A stretch of DNA of 64,000 nucleotides. Origin: Thermothelomyces thermophilus ATCC 42464 (lineage: Eukaryota; Ascomycota; Sordariomycetes; Sordariales; Chaetomiaceae). Below the pieces are notes generated by a model. The model was not told where the DNA came from, searched no databases, and saw only the letters and a list, made by a program, of their open reading frames with translations. The position numbers and the translations under genes were made by a program. This document shows positions 34,003-46,329 of this stretch, piece by piece. Each line of letters opens with the position of its first letter. The stretch's first letter is position 1. The DNA lies in NCBI RefSeq assembly GCF_000226095.1, contig NC_016472.1, positions 1,674,001-1,738,000 on the forward strand, read 5' to 3'.

Positions 34003-35093
34003 GGGAGTGGAAGGGAGTCCTGGGCGGGTTGGAGAGGATCGATGATCGGGGCTCGACGACGGCAGAAGCCCCTTCGGCAGCAGGAAGGGGACTGAGTCTC
34101 CGATGGCCAGCCAGTGTGGCCGGCGTGGGGCAGTGTCGTCGTCTTGAAGGTTGCTCGAAGGGTGTGGGTCCTTGGCCAGGAGAGCTGGATCGGGGACGTC
34201 CATGAGTGACAGTGGCCAGCAGGTCTGACGAGATGCGGTTGTCAGGTCTCTCTGGTGGAGAGGTCCGGTCCGGTCCTAATGTCTGATGAGGTACACGAGT
34301 CGGTCAGAGTTTTCCTCTTTCGTGGGTTGGTCTCACCTTGGATGCTTTTCTTTTACCCCTTCAGTCACCTCATAGCCACTTTGCCCCTTCCCAACGCCCC
34401 CCAACCACATCACACCGGTTCTTTTCGTGTTCTTTGCATGTTATGTTCGGCTTGCGTACCCGGTATAGTCGCTTTCTCTTCCGTTGAAGGGTTCTTGATA
34501 TGCTTCGATAGTGAATTCTTATCAACTTTTTTTTTTTTTTTTTTTTTGATTGGTTTCGTCTACGTCTCCGATTCGGGTAGCAAGCGATTGGTGGAATATC
34601 TCGGGTCGGTCTCCCAAGCTTGGATCTTGTCTTTTTCGCTTCACGTCCCTGCACACCAAGAACGCTACCCTGATCTTACCACCCGCTTTCGTCCCCTGGA
34701 AAGCTTCCGTGGGACCTGCATGACCATGGATCATTGATTGACTCTTTCTCCAAATCTCCACCCTCCGCATTCCCGGACGTCGGGTGCGGGGGAATGGGGA
34801 AAAGAGGATGAGGTTGCATTGGAAATGGGCAGAACTCCAGGTTTCTCCATCAGCTAAGACTGTTTGGAGATACCAGTCCCGTGTTTCCGAGTCCACCATG
34901 CGCCAAATTGTCCTGGTAGAAGACGAAGCGATGGAACCGCCCGGCGGGACCCTATTTAGCCTGATTAACACCACGAGCTTCTTCGTCCCGCGTTTCCAGC
35001 CTCCGATCGACAACACCAGCGCCATGAGCTACAACGGTTGCAGCGGGTTCCTACCTACTTGGCACATGCTAATGTGCTTCTTCAAGGGCTGGG
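34003..35093. other. Intergenic 1.1 kb, no gene seen
   Basis: Probably the 3' UTR of the hypothetical gene, then the upstream region of the GDSL esterase. It holds a 21-nt T run (34527-34547). Overlapping frames of 100-167 codons on both strands have no domain and cross this T run, so I do not call them. Confidence 0.6.
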
Positions 35094-35100
35094 TATAAAT
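35094..35100 (+). promoter_or_regulatory. TATA box of the GDSL esterase gene
   Basis: TATAAAT lies 90 bp upstream of the ATG at 35190, with GC-rich flanks. The spacing puts the transcription start near 35125-35135 and leaves a leader of about 60 nt. Confidence 0.6.
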
Positions 35101-35189
35101 ACGCCTTGGCCCGCTGCTCGCGGTAGGGCCGAACTGAGGGAGGAACTTCCGACCGACAGCAGCGTTCGCGATCTTGCTCTGTCGTCAGC

Positions 35190-36593
35190 ATGTCCAACAC
35201 CTTCGGCCTCCGCCGGCTTCTCAGCCTCGCGCTGGGCGCAAGCTGCATCGCGGTCGCGTCATGTCGAAACCACTGGGTCGACATCTGGGCTTCAATGCCC
35301 CAGGAAGTAGAACCGTACAACCTGCCCAATCCCCCTTATGTCAGTACCACCCGCTTGCGACCTCCCCCTGTCATTCTCACCTTGTTTTTGTTCACCCAGG
35401 GCGGCCAGACGGGATCCCCTTAATATGCTGACCCTGCCTAGAACGGCACCGATGGCGTGTTCCAGAACACGACGATCCGCACGACCGTCTACGTGACCCA
35501 AGACGCGTCGACGATCCGGCTCCAGCTCAGCAACGCCTTTGGCGGCTCCGACCTGCCCATCACGGCGGCCACCATCGCGCTGCCTGCCAACGGCACCGCC
35601 GGGTCGCCGGCGATCCGCCCGGGCACCCTCCAGTACCTCACCTTCTCGGGCTCGCGCTCCTTCGCCGTCCCCAACGGCGCCCTGGTCGTCTCGGACCCGA
35701 TCCACTTCCCCGTCAAGGCGCAGACCAGCGTCACCGTGTCCGTCTACCTGGCCTCGGGCCAGGCCGGCTTCGCCATCACCGGCCACCCGGGCAGCCGCAC
35801 TACCAGCTGGCTGACCCAGGGCGACCTCGTCTCGGCGGCCGACGTGACCACGCCGACGACGCAGCGCATCGACAAGTGGTTCCTGGTCTCGGCCCTGCAG
35901 GCCTGGCTGCCGGCCACCCACGGCTCGCTCGCCATCGTGGGCGACTCCATCACCGACGGGCGGGGCTCCACGACCAACGGCAACGACCGCTGGCCGGACC
36001 AGCTGGTGCGCCGGCTGCGGGCGGCGGGCGGGAAGAAGCCGCTCCTGCGCCCGCTCTCGGTCGCCAACATGGCGGCGGGAGGCAACCGCGTCCTGGCCGA
36101 CTCGCTCGGCCCCAACGCCTTCGGCCGCATCGAGCGCGACGTGCTGGCCCGCTCGGGCGTGCGCTACGCCCTCGTCTACGAGGGCGTCAACGACCTCGGC
36201 ACCGCAGCCCCGGACCCGGTCAGCCAGGCCGCCGTCGGCGACCGCCTCATCGCCGCCTACGACCAGATGATCACGCGCCTGCACGGCGCCGGCATCCCCG
36301 TCTTCGGCGCCACCATCACCCCCATGTGCGGGCCCGGCCAGCCCTACAGCGACCCCGTGCGCGAGGCCCAGCGCCAGCGCGTCAACCGCTGGATCCGCAC
36401 CAGCGGCCGCTTCGACGCCGTCGTCGACTTTGACCGCGCCGTGCGCGACCCCAAGAACGCCACCATGCTGCGCACCGAGTACGACAGCGGCGACTACCTG
36501 CACCTGAACCCTGCCGGATACAAGGCCATGGCCGACGCCGTCGACCTCGACCTGTTTGTCCGCTTCGCCGGCGGCGTGTACTCCATGGTTTAA
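35190..36593 (+). CDS. Secreted GDSL/SGNH-family esterase (XynE-like)
   Basis: Exons 35190-35339 and 35442-36593; intron 35340-35441 with GTCAGT donor, CTGAC branch site and TAG acceptor; product 433 aa. Residues 1-24 are a signal peptide (hydrophobic core LLSLALGASCIAVA), so the enzyme should enter the secretory pathway. All SGNH blocks are present: block I GDSIT with nucleophile Ser219, block II Gly264-Asn265 (AAGGN), block III GVND with Asn300, and block V Asp401-x-x-His404 (DYLHLNPAGY). Residues 25-200 match the beta-rich N-terminal part of the XynE-like branch (WVDIWASMP..., NAFGG). The likely reaction is hydrolysis of ester bonds, for example acetyl groups on plant cell-wall polysaccharide; the substrate is inferred from the family. 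Exon 2 has extremely high GC at third positions, which creates a long spurious antisense frame. Convergent with ERB1. Confidence 0.9.
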
Positions 36594-37366
36594 GAAAAAA
36601 ATAAAATAAAAAAAAAAGGCTGCTTAGCTTGCTTTGTTTCGTTTGTGGGATGGGGAATGAGAGAGGGGAGGGGAGGGGAGGGGAAGGGAAGGGGAGAGAG
36701 AGAGGGCAGGGTTGAGTTTGAGGAAGCTACAGCGGAAAAGGAAGGGAGCGCGGGAGAAAGAAACAATCAAAGAAAAAAAAAACCGAAATAAACATTGGAA
36801 CGTGGAGATGGCTTATCGTAGATGATTATAGGCTCTGGGTCCCCCCCCCCCCCCGAGAGTCAGTTTTCTTTTTCTTAAACAATAATACCTATCCTACCTT
36901 CGATAATATATAACATAATCGGACTGATTACACGTCATCAAACCGACCCTTGCGGAAAAAATATGTCTCGGCATGTAAGCCGTGAGGCGCAGGAATGATC
37001 CGAACGCCGAATGAGGCACGACGATGGTTTCGATATGCACATCAAGCGGGCCTGTCATGTTTTGAAGCCCTCCTTCCGGAAAGAGCCGGAACAACCACAT
37101 TGGCTCAGGGACCGGAGAGGCATAGATACACACAACACAAAACAAGCGACAGATTGGGCGCCAAATCTACAAAAGGCCCTTGCTTCTCTCCCAACGACCA
37201 GAGCGAACAACTGCTGCATATTTTGGTATCCACCGTTCTGATGCCCACGGTATTTCCAACACACCCTCTTGAAGAAAAAGAGGGGGGGGGAGGAAACCTA
37301 AGATACAAACGATGCTTCTCCTGATCCTGTCCAAACACCAATCCGAGGCCTTCCCAATTCCCCCTC
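36594..37366. other. Convergent intergenic region with G-rich and homopolymer tracts
   Basis: No gene is seen. It contains AATAAAATAAA just after the esterase stop (a possible polyadenylation signal), a GGGGAGGGG repeat (36664-36698), a 14-nt C run (36841-36854) and a 9-nt G run (37282-37290). Confidence 0.6.
36664..36698 (+). repeat. G-rich tandem tract, possible G-quadruplex
   Basis: At least four consecutive GGGG blocks separated by single A, followed by GGGA and GAGA repeats, 70-100 nt after the esterase stop codon on the coding strand. Four closely spaced G runs meet the usual G4 pattern. Confidence 0.7.
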
Positions 37367-40194
37367 TCACATCCACAGCCGAGCTGTCCCGTCAGCACCG
37401 GCGCTGACGCACCACGGCTCGCGCGGGTGCCAATCAATGTCCAGCACACCGAGCTTGTTGACAACCTTGTGTCCTTTGAGCATCTTGACCGGAACAATGG
37501 TGGGGTTCTCCAACTGGTCGTTCGGAACCTTGCCGTGGAAGATCTGCAGCGAGCCGTCGTCACTGGCATCGGCGAAGAGCGGAAGTCCGCCCTTGTGGTA
37601 CCGGACCTGCCGGATGGCCTCGCTGTGGAACCTCATCGTCTTGTACGGCCTGTTGGACAGGTCCAGATCGTGCCAGAGGAGACGCTTGTCGTAACTGCCC
37701 ACGATCAAATTATCGCCGCCAGAATGGATGTCGAATGACGAGATCCTGAACGGAGTCAGTCAGCAAACAAACTCTACGGCTCGGAAGGGAAGGAAAAAGG
37801 GAAAAAAAAAAGAACTTACCACTTGGCTCCGGGCTGGACGACCTTGACCAACTCGAGCTTCTGGAGGTCGTAGCATCGAATTGTCCTCTGTGTGGCCACG
37901 AAGAACAGCGGCCTGAGAGGGTGGAAAGCGGCCGTCTGCGCGAGGCCCGAGAGCTTCCGGAAGGGTATTTGCGTGAGGTGTTTTGAGAGCGTGTGGATGG
38001 CCACTGAGCTCCGCTGTCCGGCAGGCGAGACGGTAGCGAAATGGTCGCCTCTCCTGTGCCAGCTGATGACCTTGACTGTTGACCTCACGGTGATTCTGAT
38101 CAGGACGCCCTCATCCTCCAGCTTGGTGCCGGGTCGGGCCCATTTCGCGGGCGGCTCCTTGCCAACCGGGAGAGCCTGCTGCTGTCCGTTTGTGGCATAG
38201 CCAAAGCCGGCCGCCAATATGTCTCTGCTGGCTTGGTCGAGAGCAGGAGTGACGCTGGCGTGCGTCGGGACCATCAGGAAGATGTCCTCCCCCGCGGCCG
38301 CGGCCAAGATGAAGGCGTCTTTGGTCGGCCTCCATCGGACCGTGTTGACCGGTTCGTCGCTACTGAGCTTGACAGACCATACTTGCCGCCCTGTGAGCAA
38401 TTCCCAGACCCGGACCGTCCCGTCATCACCTCCAGTTGCCAGCGCAACGCCACTCTGCTTGCTGTTAGCATCGCCAATTTGAATTATCCAGACCAGGAGG
38501 AGAACTTACCGGATCAATCGAAACGCTTCGTACCCTACCCTCGTGACCGCGGAAGATGGTTTGGACGACGGTGGGGAACGGCTTCAGCTCGGAGGGAGAG
38601 GGCAGCTTAGGAAGAAGCGAGTTGGGGTCGATGTTGAGCCTGTTTTTGCGAACACGGGGGGCCAGATATAGATCCTATATCCGACGTCAGCTCTGTTAAA
38701 AGCTCGGCACTTGACGGACCGACGTACCATGCACCGCTCGAACCGTTCCTTAACGAAGTTGTCCCATGCAGGCACTTTGCGTAAGGCAGTGTACTTTTGC
38801 GGGAGGTAGTCCTTTTCTCGGTCTTCTGGGTCTGCCTTTTCCCACTCCTCACGCTCCTCCTTGGACCTGGAATAGGCGTCAATGGCTTCGGCTGTGCAGG
38901 ACATGGATGAGAGTACACATACGGCAGGTATTCTTCTGGTGGATTGTAGCTCAAGTCGTAACCGGGGGGCGGTAGTTTAGGGGCGGGAATGTGCATCGGA
39001 TTAGGTGGCCGGGGTTCCTCGTTTTGCCAGAGATCGAAGTGTACCTCCTCCTGCTCCTCCTCTTCCCGCTCGCGCTCCTCGGGCGGTTTATATGGAAGGA
39101 TTCTGCCTTCGCGAATCGCGCGGACCAACTTCATGATCTGCTTGGCTTCGTTCTTCGAAGGGATGAAACGCCGCTTGGGCTCGGGAGCAGCGCTAAGAGC
39201 TATTCACAGTCAATTCAGGATGTCACCGGAAGGGATCATGTTGATGTACTGACGCATCTTCTCCTCGATGGAAGTGAAATACTCCACAGTATCGGGGTAT
39301 GGGTCCTCAAGATCCTCCGGGAGGAGACCCATCTGGACCCGGCGAACAAGCTCCAGCTCTTCATCACTGTCGTGCTCGTCAGAACGGCTCCGGCGAGCAT
39401 TGTGGACCTCGGGATAACGTACGTGAGGTTGAGCGGATTGCCAGTATCCAGGTCCGTCAAACCTGTCCACCCCTTCGGTACTTCGATACTGTCGAGAAGA
39501 CTCTGTAGCGCATCGCCAGTCGCTGGTCGCATGATCTTCTTGCCGTTAATGTCGTAGCCAATGTGGGGGTAGCTACATGATAACGGCTTAGTTCTCGTGG
39601 CTCCTTGGTTGCCCGTGTGCTGTCGGGTATTCTCACCTATCGTAGAAACTTAGGGGAATGTTTCCTATCGTGTTGACCGGTTCCTTTGCATCCGTGTCGT
39701 CCGAATCGTACACGGGGTCGATTTCGCTGTCGAGATTGAGTCAGCATCGAGCTGGGAAGACAGACACGACGCAAGTGAGCAACGTACTCGTAGACATATC
39801 GCACCCCTCCATTGGCATCCTTTTCAATCCTGTAGTTCCTTTCCTCTCCTTCCTCCTCCTCCTCCTGTTTTGGTTTCGGGTCAACGCCAGGTTCCGTAAT
39901 CTCGAGCTCGCCCTGCTGCTTGGCCAGCTTGTCCATCTCCCCGTCGCCGTCGACATCGGAAGGAATGTCATCGCTCAGTAAGTCGTCTTCCTCGCCGTCC
40001 TCACTAGCATCAGAGTCCTCGCTCCCGCTTTCGTCATCCTCGTCCTCATCGCCGTCGTCATCGGATGGGATGTACTCTTCTTCATCCTCGCTTTGCGACA
40101 AGACACCGTCGAAGAGGCCATTTCCGAGCCCATCATCGGACTCGGAGTCCGACTCCCTCGACTTGCGCTTCTTATCTGCAGCTTTTGACCCCAT
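37367..40194 (-). CDS. ERB1: Ribosome biogenesis protein ERB1 (BOP1 family)
   Basis: Nine exons on the minus strand: 40194-39788, 39726-39637, 39572-39423, 39366-39254, 39199-38923, 38866-38728, 38674-38510, 38454-37820 and 37745-37367; product 784 aa. All eight introns are 53-74 nt with GT...AG ends, and each junction restores known family sequence (for example [29 protein letters not shown] and the join ahead of DLYLAPR). Domains: an acidic Ser/Asp/Glu-rich N-terminus (about residues 1-125), the BOP1NT domain (about 140-410) and a WD40 propeller (about 430-784). In yeast Erb1 forms the PeBoW/NOP7 complex with Nop7 and Ytm1 and is needed for 27S pre-rRNA processing and 60S subunit assembly in the nucleolus. 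Length matches fungal orthologues and nothing is missing. Divergent from the Zn2Cys6 regulator. Confidence 0.96.
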
Positions 40195-41192
40195 TGTATA
40201 GCCTGCGTATTATATCATGTGTCTGCAAGTGATCCGGAAAGTCAATCGAAAGTTGCTAGGCCCAATCATGGGACACTTTTTTTTTCTGCCGCTTCTAATC
40301 ACTTTTTGGCGGGCAGCTTGTGTCACCGCCCGCATAGATAATGTCTCGATAAAACAAACGGTGGCACTAAACTGCTTTCGGTAATCGTGCTAAATCGCGA
40401 GAGATACCCCACCTTGCATGGTTTGGATGCTCTCGTAGTATTCCGTACGGAGTAGTGTATACAAGTGCCTAGCGTAAAAAAACCCTACCTGACTTTTGCA
40501 GCTTGACAAAAACATCTCACGACTTGGAGGTGTAATGAACACCTCTCAGTTGAATATTGAGCAGGCCTCTTAGCAGAGAACTTTTAACGCGGTTACATCT
40601 TTGGCCGTGAGAGTTGGGATAAGGATGAGCATGTACCTTGATGGACACGCTAGTAATTTTTCGTAACTTTCATCTGCAATTCGATCTTATACTGATACAC
40701 ACGAAAGCCATATGCTCTGCGAAACCTCCTATAGATGAATCGAAAGTCAGCAACAATAAACAAGTTGTATAATTTACAACAGTGCAATGTTTCAATTCAC
40801 CAAGTGTGCTATATTGTCCTCCTGTTTCTTGGCGTCTTAGGCGAGAAGTGCTGACGCTTCCCCACTGGTGCAGGGATTCTACCGCCAATGCTTCTGTATC
40901 CAAATACTTGGTACGTATTATTCCATAACCATCTTTGACACACGTAATCCCCACTTGACCCCGAACGGCCCATCCTCCGCCCTCCCTCTTGACTAATCCA
41001 TTGTCCCATCTAGTTAGACCATCCCATCGACATCGTTCTCCAAGTATCAGCACGCTTCTCAAGGACTGGCATAATCCACATCTTGATACCATATCTTCTT
41101 CATATCAATAATACAGGAAAACGTAAACGAAAGAAGCGATTACCGACATCCTCTTCTCTCATTGTGGACGAGCCCCTCCGTCCGCAAACAAG
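40195..41192. other. Divergent promoter region between ERB1 and the Zn2Cys6 regulator
   Basis: No gene is seen in 1 kb. The word GTACGGAGTAGTGTATAC at 40446-40463 repeats motifs found at 30-31 kb. A CT-rich stretch (41000-41190) is the likely leader of the regulator. Confidence 0.55.
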
Positions 41193-42617
41193 ATGGACGC
41201 GGCTGAGAGGCAAACGTCGGAGCAGCCCAAACGCCGGGCATGCGACGAATGTCGTAAGCATCGCAATAACCCCCTGTTTAGTGACATACGAAAACACCTA
41301 ACGCCCGCGTTCCCAGGAGGTAGGAAGCTCGCGTGTTCCAAAGAGATCGATGGATGTGCTCGGTGCAAACGCGAGGGCATCAAGTGTGTATACTCGCCCC
41401 AGAAGCGCATGGGCCGGCCAAGGAAACATCGTCCAACTGAGGTGGCCGCGCCGCCGACCACAGCTGCGAAGACGACCGAAGCACCACCAGAGAGTGTACA
41501 TCCCTTCGTCGTTCCAGACTTTCAGTTCGATGGAGCCATCGGCATGGACTTGGACCTCTCCTTCCTCGACATGAGCAACAAGGACATGAACTTTCTCGAG
41601 ATAGTCGATCCCAACACCCAGTTCCCGCCCCGACCAGCACAAAATAGCTTGGATTCAGGGACAGATTCCTTTGTGAAACAAGCTGAGACTGCCCGCCCCC
41701 CCGGTGTCTTCTGGCCCATGAGCGGCAACCTAGGCGATATCAATTTTGACGAGCCACCTCCCGGACCAACCCCCCAACCAGCGCCGGAAATCACGGCCGA
41801 GGAAGTTGCGCAGATGCTCTGTGGAGATCTCGAGAGTCTCCCCAGTCTGTCCCCACCATCCGCCACCTCACCGAGCAGCCACGCCTCACCTTCTGAGCCG
41901 GATCGCGACATATCGTGTAGCTGTCTCTCGTCGCTCTACCTTGCCCTTGACTCCCTCCGCACCCTCCCCAAGGACGTGCCCGCAGCCATGCGAGTCGCCC
42001 GTACCGCAGCAAAAGCAGCTCACGATACCGTCCTCTGCCCCGTATGCGGCGATCCGCCCATTGACCCGCACGCTAAATCTTCAATACAAGCTTTCCAGAG
42101 TATCATGATGCTTGGCGCGCTGCTGCCCTCCCTTTCCAACGCGTATATGCGCATTCTGACCATGATCGACGCCGAGGCGGCGGCGGCGGACCGTGAAGGG
42201 CGCCAGATCCGCTTCATGCTGAGCAGTTACGGAGGGTTGTGGGGATGGATGGCCAAGATGGACTCATCCAAGTGCAACGTACGGGGGCGTCTCGAAGGTG
42301 TCATGCTAGATCCGCTTCTCTGGCGCCTAACAGTGCGCTCCCTGCTCAAGTTAGACGTATACGGCATCAACGACTGTACGCCGGGGGCCGGGGGGGAAGG
42401 CGCCCAACAGCCGGGGTTAAAGGATATCATCGCCATGCTAGAGGAGCGGTCCCGCCGGCGGCATGAGCAGCTCGACGCACTGGTAGAGGCAGGCGTCTTG
42501 AAGAAAAACCAATGCGGCGTTGGCTACGTTGCGCTCTCGTCAGAGACCGAGAAGCCGACCTGCCTGCGAATCATCGATATCGCCAAACGGTCGATGGATG
42601 AACTGGTTATTCCTTGA
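41193..42617 (+). CDS. Zn2Cys6 transcription factor with AflR-like domain
   Basis: Exons 41193-41253 and 41317-42617, product 453 aa. The 63-nt intron (GTAAGC donor, CTAAC branch site, CAG acceptor) splits the zinc cluster. After splicing, cysteines 17, 20, 27, 34, 37 and 44 have the exact spacing CX2CX6CX6CX2CX6C of a fungal binuclear cluster, followed by a basic KRMGRPRKHR linker typical of DNA-binding and nuclear targeting. The middle part (about residues 225-285, with CSCLSSLYLALDSL and LCPVCG) resembles the AflR regulatory domain. The N-terminal third is acidic and Pro-rich, a likely activation region. Family members regulate secondary metabolism or development, but no biosynthetic gene cluster surrounds this one, so its targets are unknown. 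The intron is a multiple of three and has no stop codon, so unspliced mRNA would encode a 21-residue insert inside the cluster. Confidence 0.88.
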   Translation: MDAAERQTSEQPKRRACDECRKHRNNPLFSDIRKHLTPAFPGGRKLACSKEIDGCARCKREGIKCVYSPQKRMGRPRKHRPTEVAAPPTTAAKTTEAPPESVHPFVVPDFQFDGAIGMDLDLSFLDMSNKDMNFLEIVDPNTQFPPRPAQNSLDSGTDSFVKQAETARPPGVFWPMSGNLGDINFDEPPPGPTPQPAPEITAEEVAQMLCGDLESLPSLSPPSATSPSSHASPSEPDRDISCSCLSSLYLALDSLRTLPKDVPAAMRVARTAAKAAHDTVLCPVCGDPPIDPHAKSSIQAFQSIMMLGALLPSLSNAYMRILTMIDAEAAAADREGRQIRFMLSSYGGLWGWMAKMDSSKCNVRGRLEGVMLDPLLWRLTVRSLLKLDVYGINDCTPGAGGEGAQQPGLKDIIAMLEERSRRRHEQLDALVEAGVLKKNQCGVGYVALSSETEKPTCLRIIDIAKRSMDELVIP

Positions 42618-43434
42618 GCAAGATTGTCTGCAATGTGGGAGTGGATCAAGACAACCCCGGGGGGGGGGGGTGGGGGGGAACAACTCGCGCCCTTTTATCG
42701 CCCTCCGGGCTGCTCCTGAGCGGGTGTCGGACACAGCCAGAGAGAAGCAGCATCTTCCGGACCGCTAGATACGGCTGCCCGCAACAGCCTGGACCGGAAT
42801 ACCAAACAATGGGAGCGCACATCAGGAGGTAGAGGCGTAATGTACGATTATGTGGATCGTCCAAGACCTGCAGGCCGCCATGCCGCGCTGTGTCACCTCG
42901 CGGCTTTATCGGTTGTGGTAGGTCACCAGGAGAACCCTTCGCTCGGAAAGCAACAATCAATTAACGCCGGCTTGAGGACTTTTAGTATCCGGGATAACTC
43001 TCAACTATCACGGTACTCGGTCGAAATAGTGTACTATACAACATTAGGAGAGGCCATGGTACGGACGAGGGACATCTGTTGCTGTGTCTGAAGTGTTTTT
43101 CTCGGACCTGAATGGGATACATCACAAACATATATATGTATGCCAAACTCAAAGCGAGACACCAAGAAACACCGTTCAAAACTCCATGACCCCAAGTTCC
43201 CGTTACTTATTGGCGCTGTTTGCTTTCTACATCAAAAACATGGGTCACACACCCTGAAGTGATGGGATGATAGTTCCGACCAATGAAACCCTTTTCCACA
43301 ACTTCAGTCCACTCTTGCCCGGATCCCGAGTCGCCCCAAAGCGTTTGTCCGAGAACCAGTTGCATATTTCGTCTCTTGCGTTTGGCGTATGGCAATTCGG
43401 TCAAACCAGCGACCAGTTTGTCCGTGCGAGATGC
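42618..43434. other. Convergent intergenic region, no gene seen
   Basis: Lies between the stop codons of the regulator and ERV29. A G run of 12, a T, then 8 G occurs at 42659-42679. No domain-bearing frame. Confidence 0.6.
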
Positions 43435-44585
<1,151 letters not shown>

Positions 44586-46329
44586 TGCTGCTGCTGTCGG
44601 CGATTGTGGGAATCGGATGGACGAATTGACGGGGAGGGCAATGAAGAGATGGCAGTCCCGATGGCGCAATTGACCCTAAAAATGGCAAGAGGCAGGGAAA
44701 AGAGGAAGCGGAAGGCCAGAGGAGAAGAACACTGGGAGGCCGAGGGGTTTGGCCGGGTCCAGGGATTCCGAAACCGCGGCCGCGACGAGCTGGCTCAAAC
44801 AAGGAGAGGAAGAGAAGAGTGTGGGAGCAACGGGCCCCAGACAAGCTCGGCAAGCTGGACGAAGAAGTTGAGGATTTCCCCCGCAAGTTCGGTTCGCAAG
44901 CGGCGGGGAAGAGAAAAGAGAGATGGCGGGTCGGATTGTTCAGAAATTTGAGGATTGGTGAAGCTCAGACCGACGGTGGTATCTACAACTGTGTCCTTAA
45001 CCAACGGCAAACCCACATGTGTTGCCTCATCAGGGCGATTGCCGTGGGTGGGTGGGGCAGTAGCTTCGCTAGCCGGTACCGTATCGAGCAGTGCTTTGTT
45101 GCTCAAGGAGTGACGTAGCGGCTAGCAGAAATACTTGGCAACTCAGCTGTGGATCCTCCGATGCAAACCTCCGAAGCTCATCCTTACATCGCAGTGAAGA
45201 AGGGCCGTGTGTATCAGCTGGACTCCATCCCAACTCTAGAATGGCGTGCGGACGGAGCATCCGAGTCCCCTTCCACCGCGCGGGGACCTTTTTTCCTCAA
45301 CATTAACCGAACATGACTGGAACGTTTATGTAGCACGAGACATTCACCTACCTGTAAGGTACAGAACGCACCTGCCTGACCTTGACCTGTCTGAGCTTCC
45401 TTTGCTAGCAGCAGTGAGTCAGGTACTTCCCTCTCTTGTGTCATTCGGACTTTGGTGGAAACGGCCCAAATGGGCAAAGCCTGCATCATTCTCCGTAGAA
45501 CAATGACACATCCGCCACTCCACGGCAGAGAACCGGGTTCAGTCAAAATAGAAATTTGCGGGGTTTGGGAGATCTGCCGATGCAGTTCTCCATTTTATTA
45601 GCCTACTGTCCACAGGCAGCTGCTTAACTAAACAATAAGTTCCCATTCCTCCGCATCCAAGTCGACTCGGTCCACTCGCAAAATTTCCCGGGACGGCTAC
45701 ATTATCCGCCCGAAACACCTGTCTGTTTTTTTGTACCTTCATTCGTGGCAACCGTATAACGATAGTAGGAAACACCGAGTATTGAAACCAGGCAGCAAGC
45801 ACCCTATGACCGTTCACTACAACGGGCTTCTCCACACACACTCTCTCGGCTTTGATGCTGCGGATAGATCTCTCCCATTCTCTCCCGACTCTTCTATCAA
45901 TCTGCCAGGCGGAGTGCCGAATAAATGCCTCCTCCTTTTCCAGCTTTAGGCAACAAAGCCTTTGGCTGAGAGGCAGCCGGACTCGTTACAAATCAACCGC
46001 AACATCGTATCGTGACCGCGATCAAGCCTCTAGTGATTGGATGGACCATGGGGTGGGTGGTCTCCGAGATGCACCTTGAGCTCATGCGTGTGCAGAGAGT
46101 TGTTAGATGTCTGTTACGCTATCTAGGCGAACAGAAACACGTTGAAAGCATTCCAAATCATGTCCTTGAAGTCGTGACAACCATCACCGTATCGGCTATG
46201 CCAAGCAATGCAACGCCGCTTCCATGAATATCTTGGACCCAAGAAGAGAGCCAGGACCGGACGGAGAACCGAGACACCAGTGACAAGGGAGCTGGGAAAA
46301 TAAAAGCCTTGTGAGACAAGGTCTCCCGC
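44586..46329. other. Intergenic 1.7 kb, no gene recognised
   Basis: Upstream of ERV29 and downstream of the cupredoxin gene. Short overlapping frames on both strands have no domain, splice structure or codon bias. A non-coding RNA could not be recognised by eye. Confidence 0.55.

Noticed and set aside
34255-35025. Frames of about 160 codons on both strands upstream of the esterase
   Set aside because: Both cross a 21-nt T run and are low in complexity there; no family resemblance.
35292-36503. 403-codon open frame on the minus strand, antisense to the GDSL esterase
   Set aside because: It is the mirror of the GC3-rich esterase exon. The product is a low-complexity Gly/Ala/Arg/Val string without domains, and the sense frame has a complete SGNH catalytic set.
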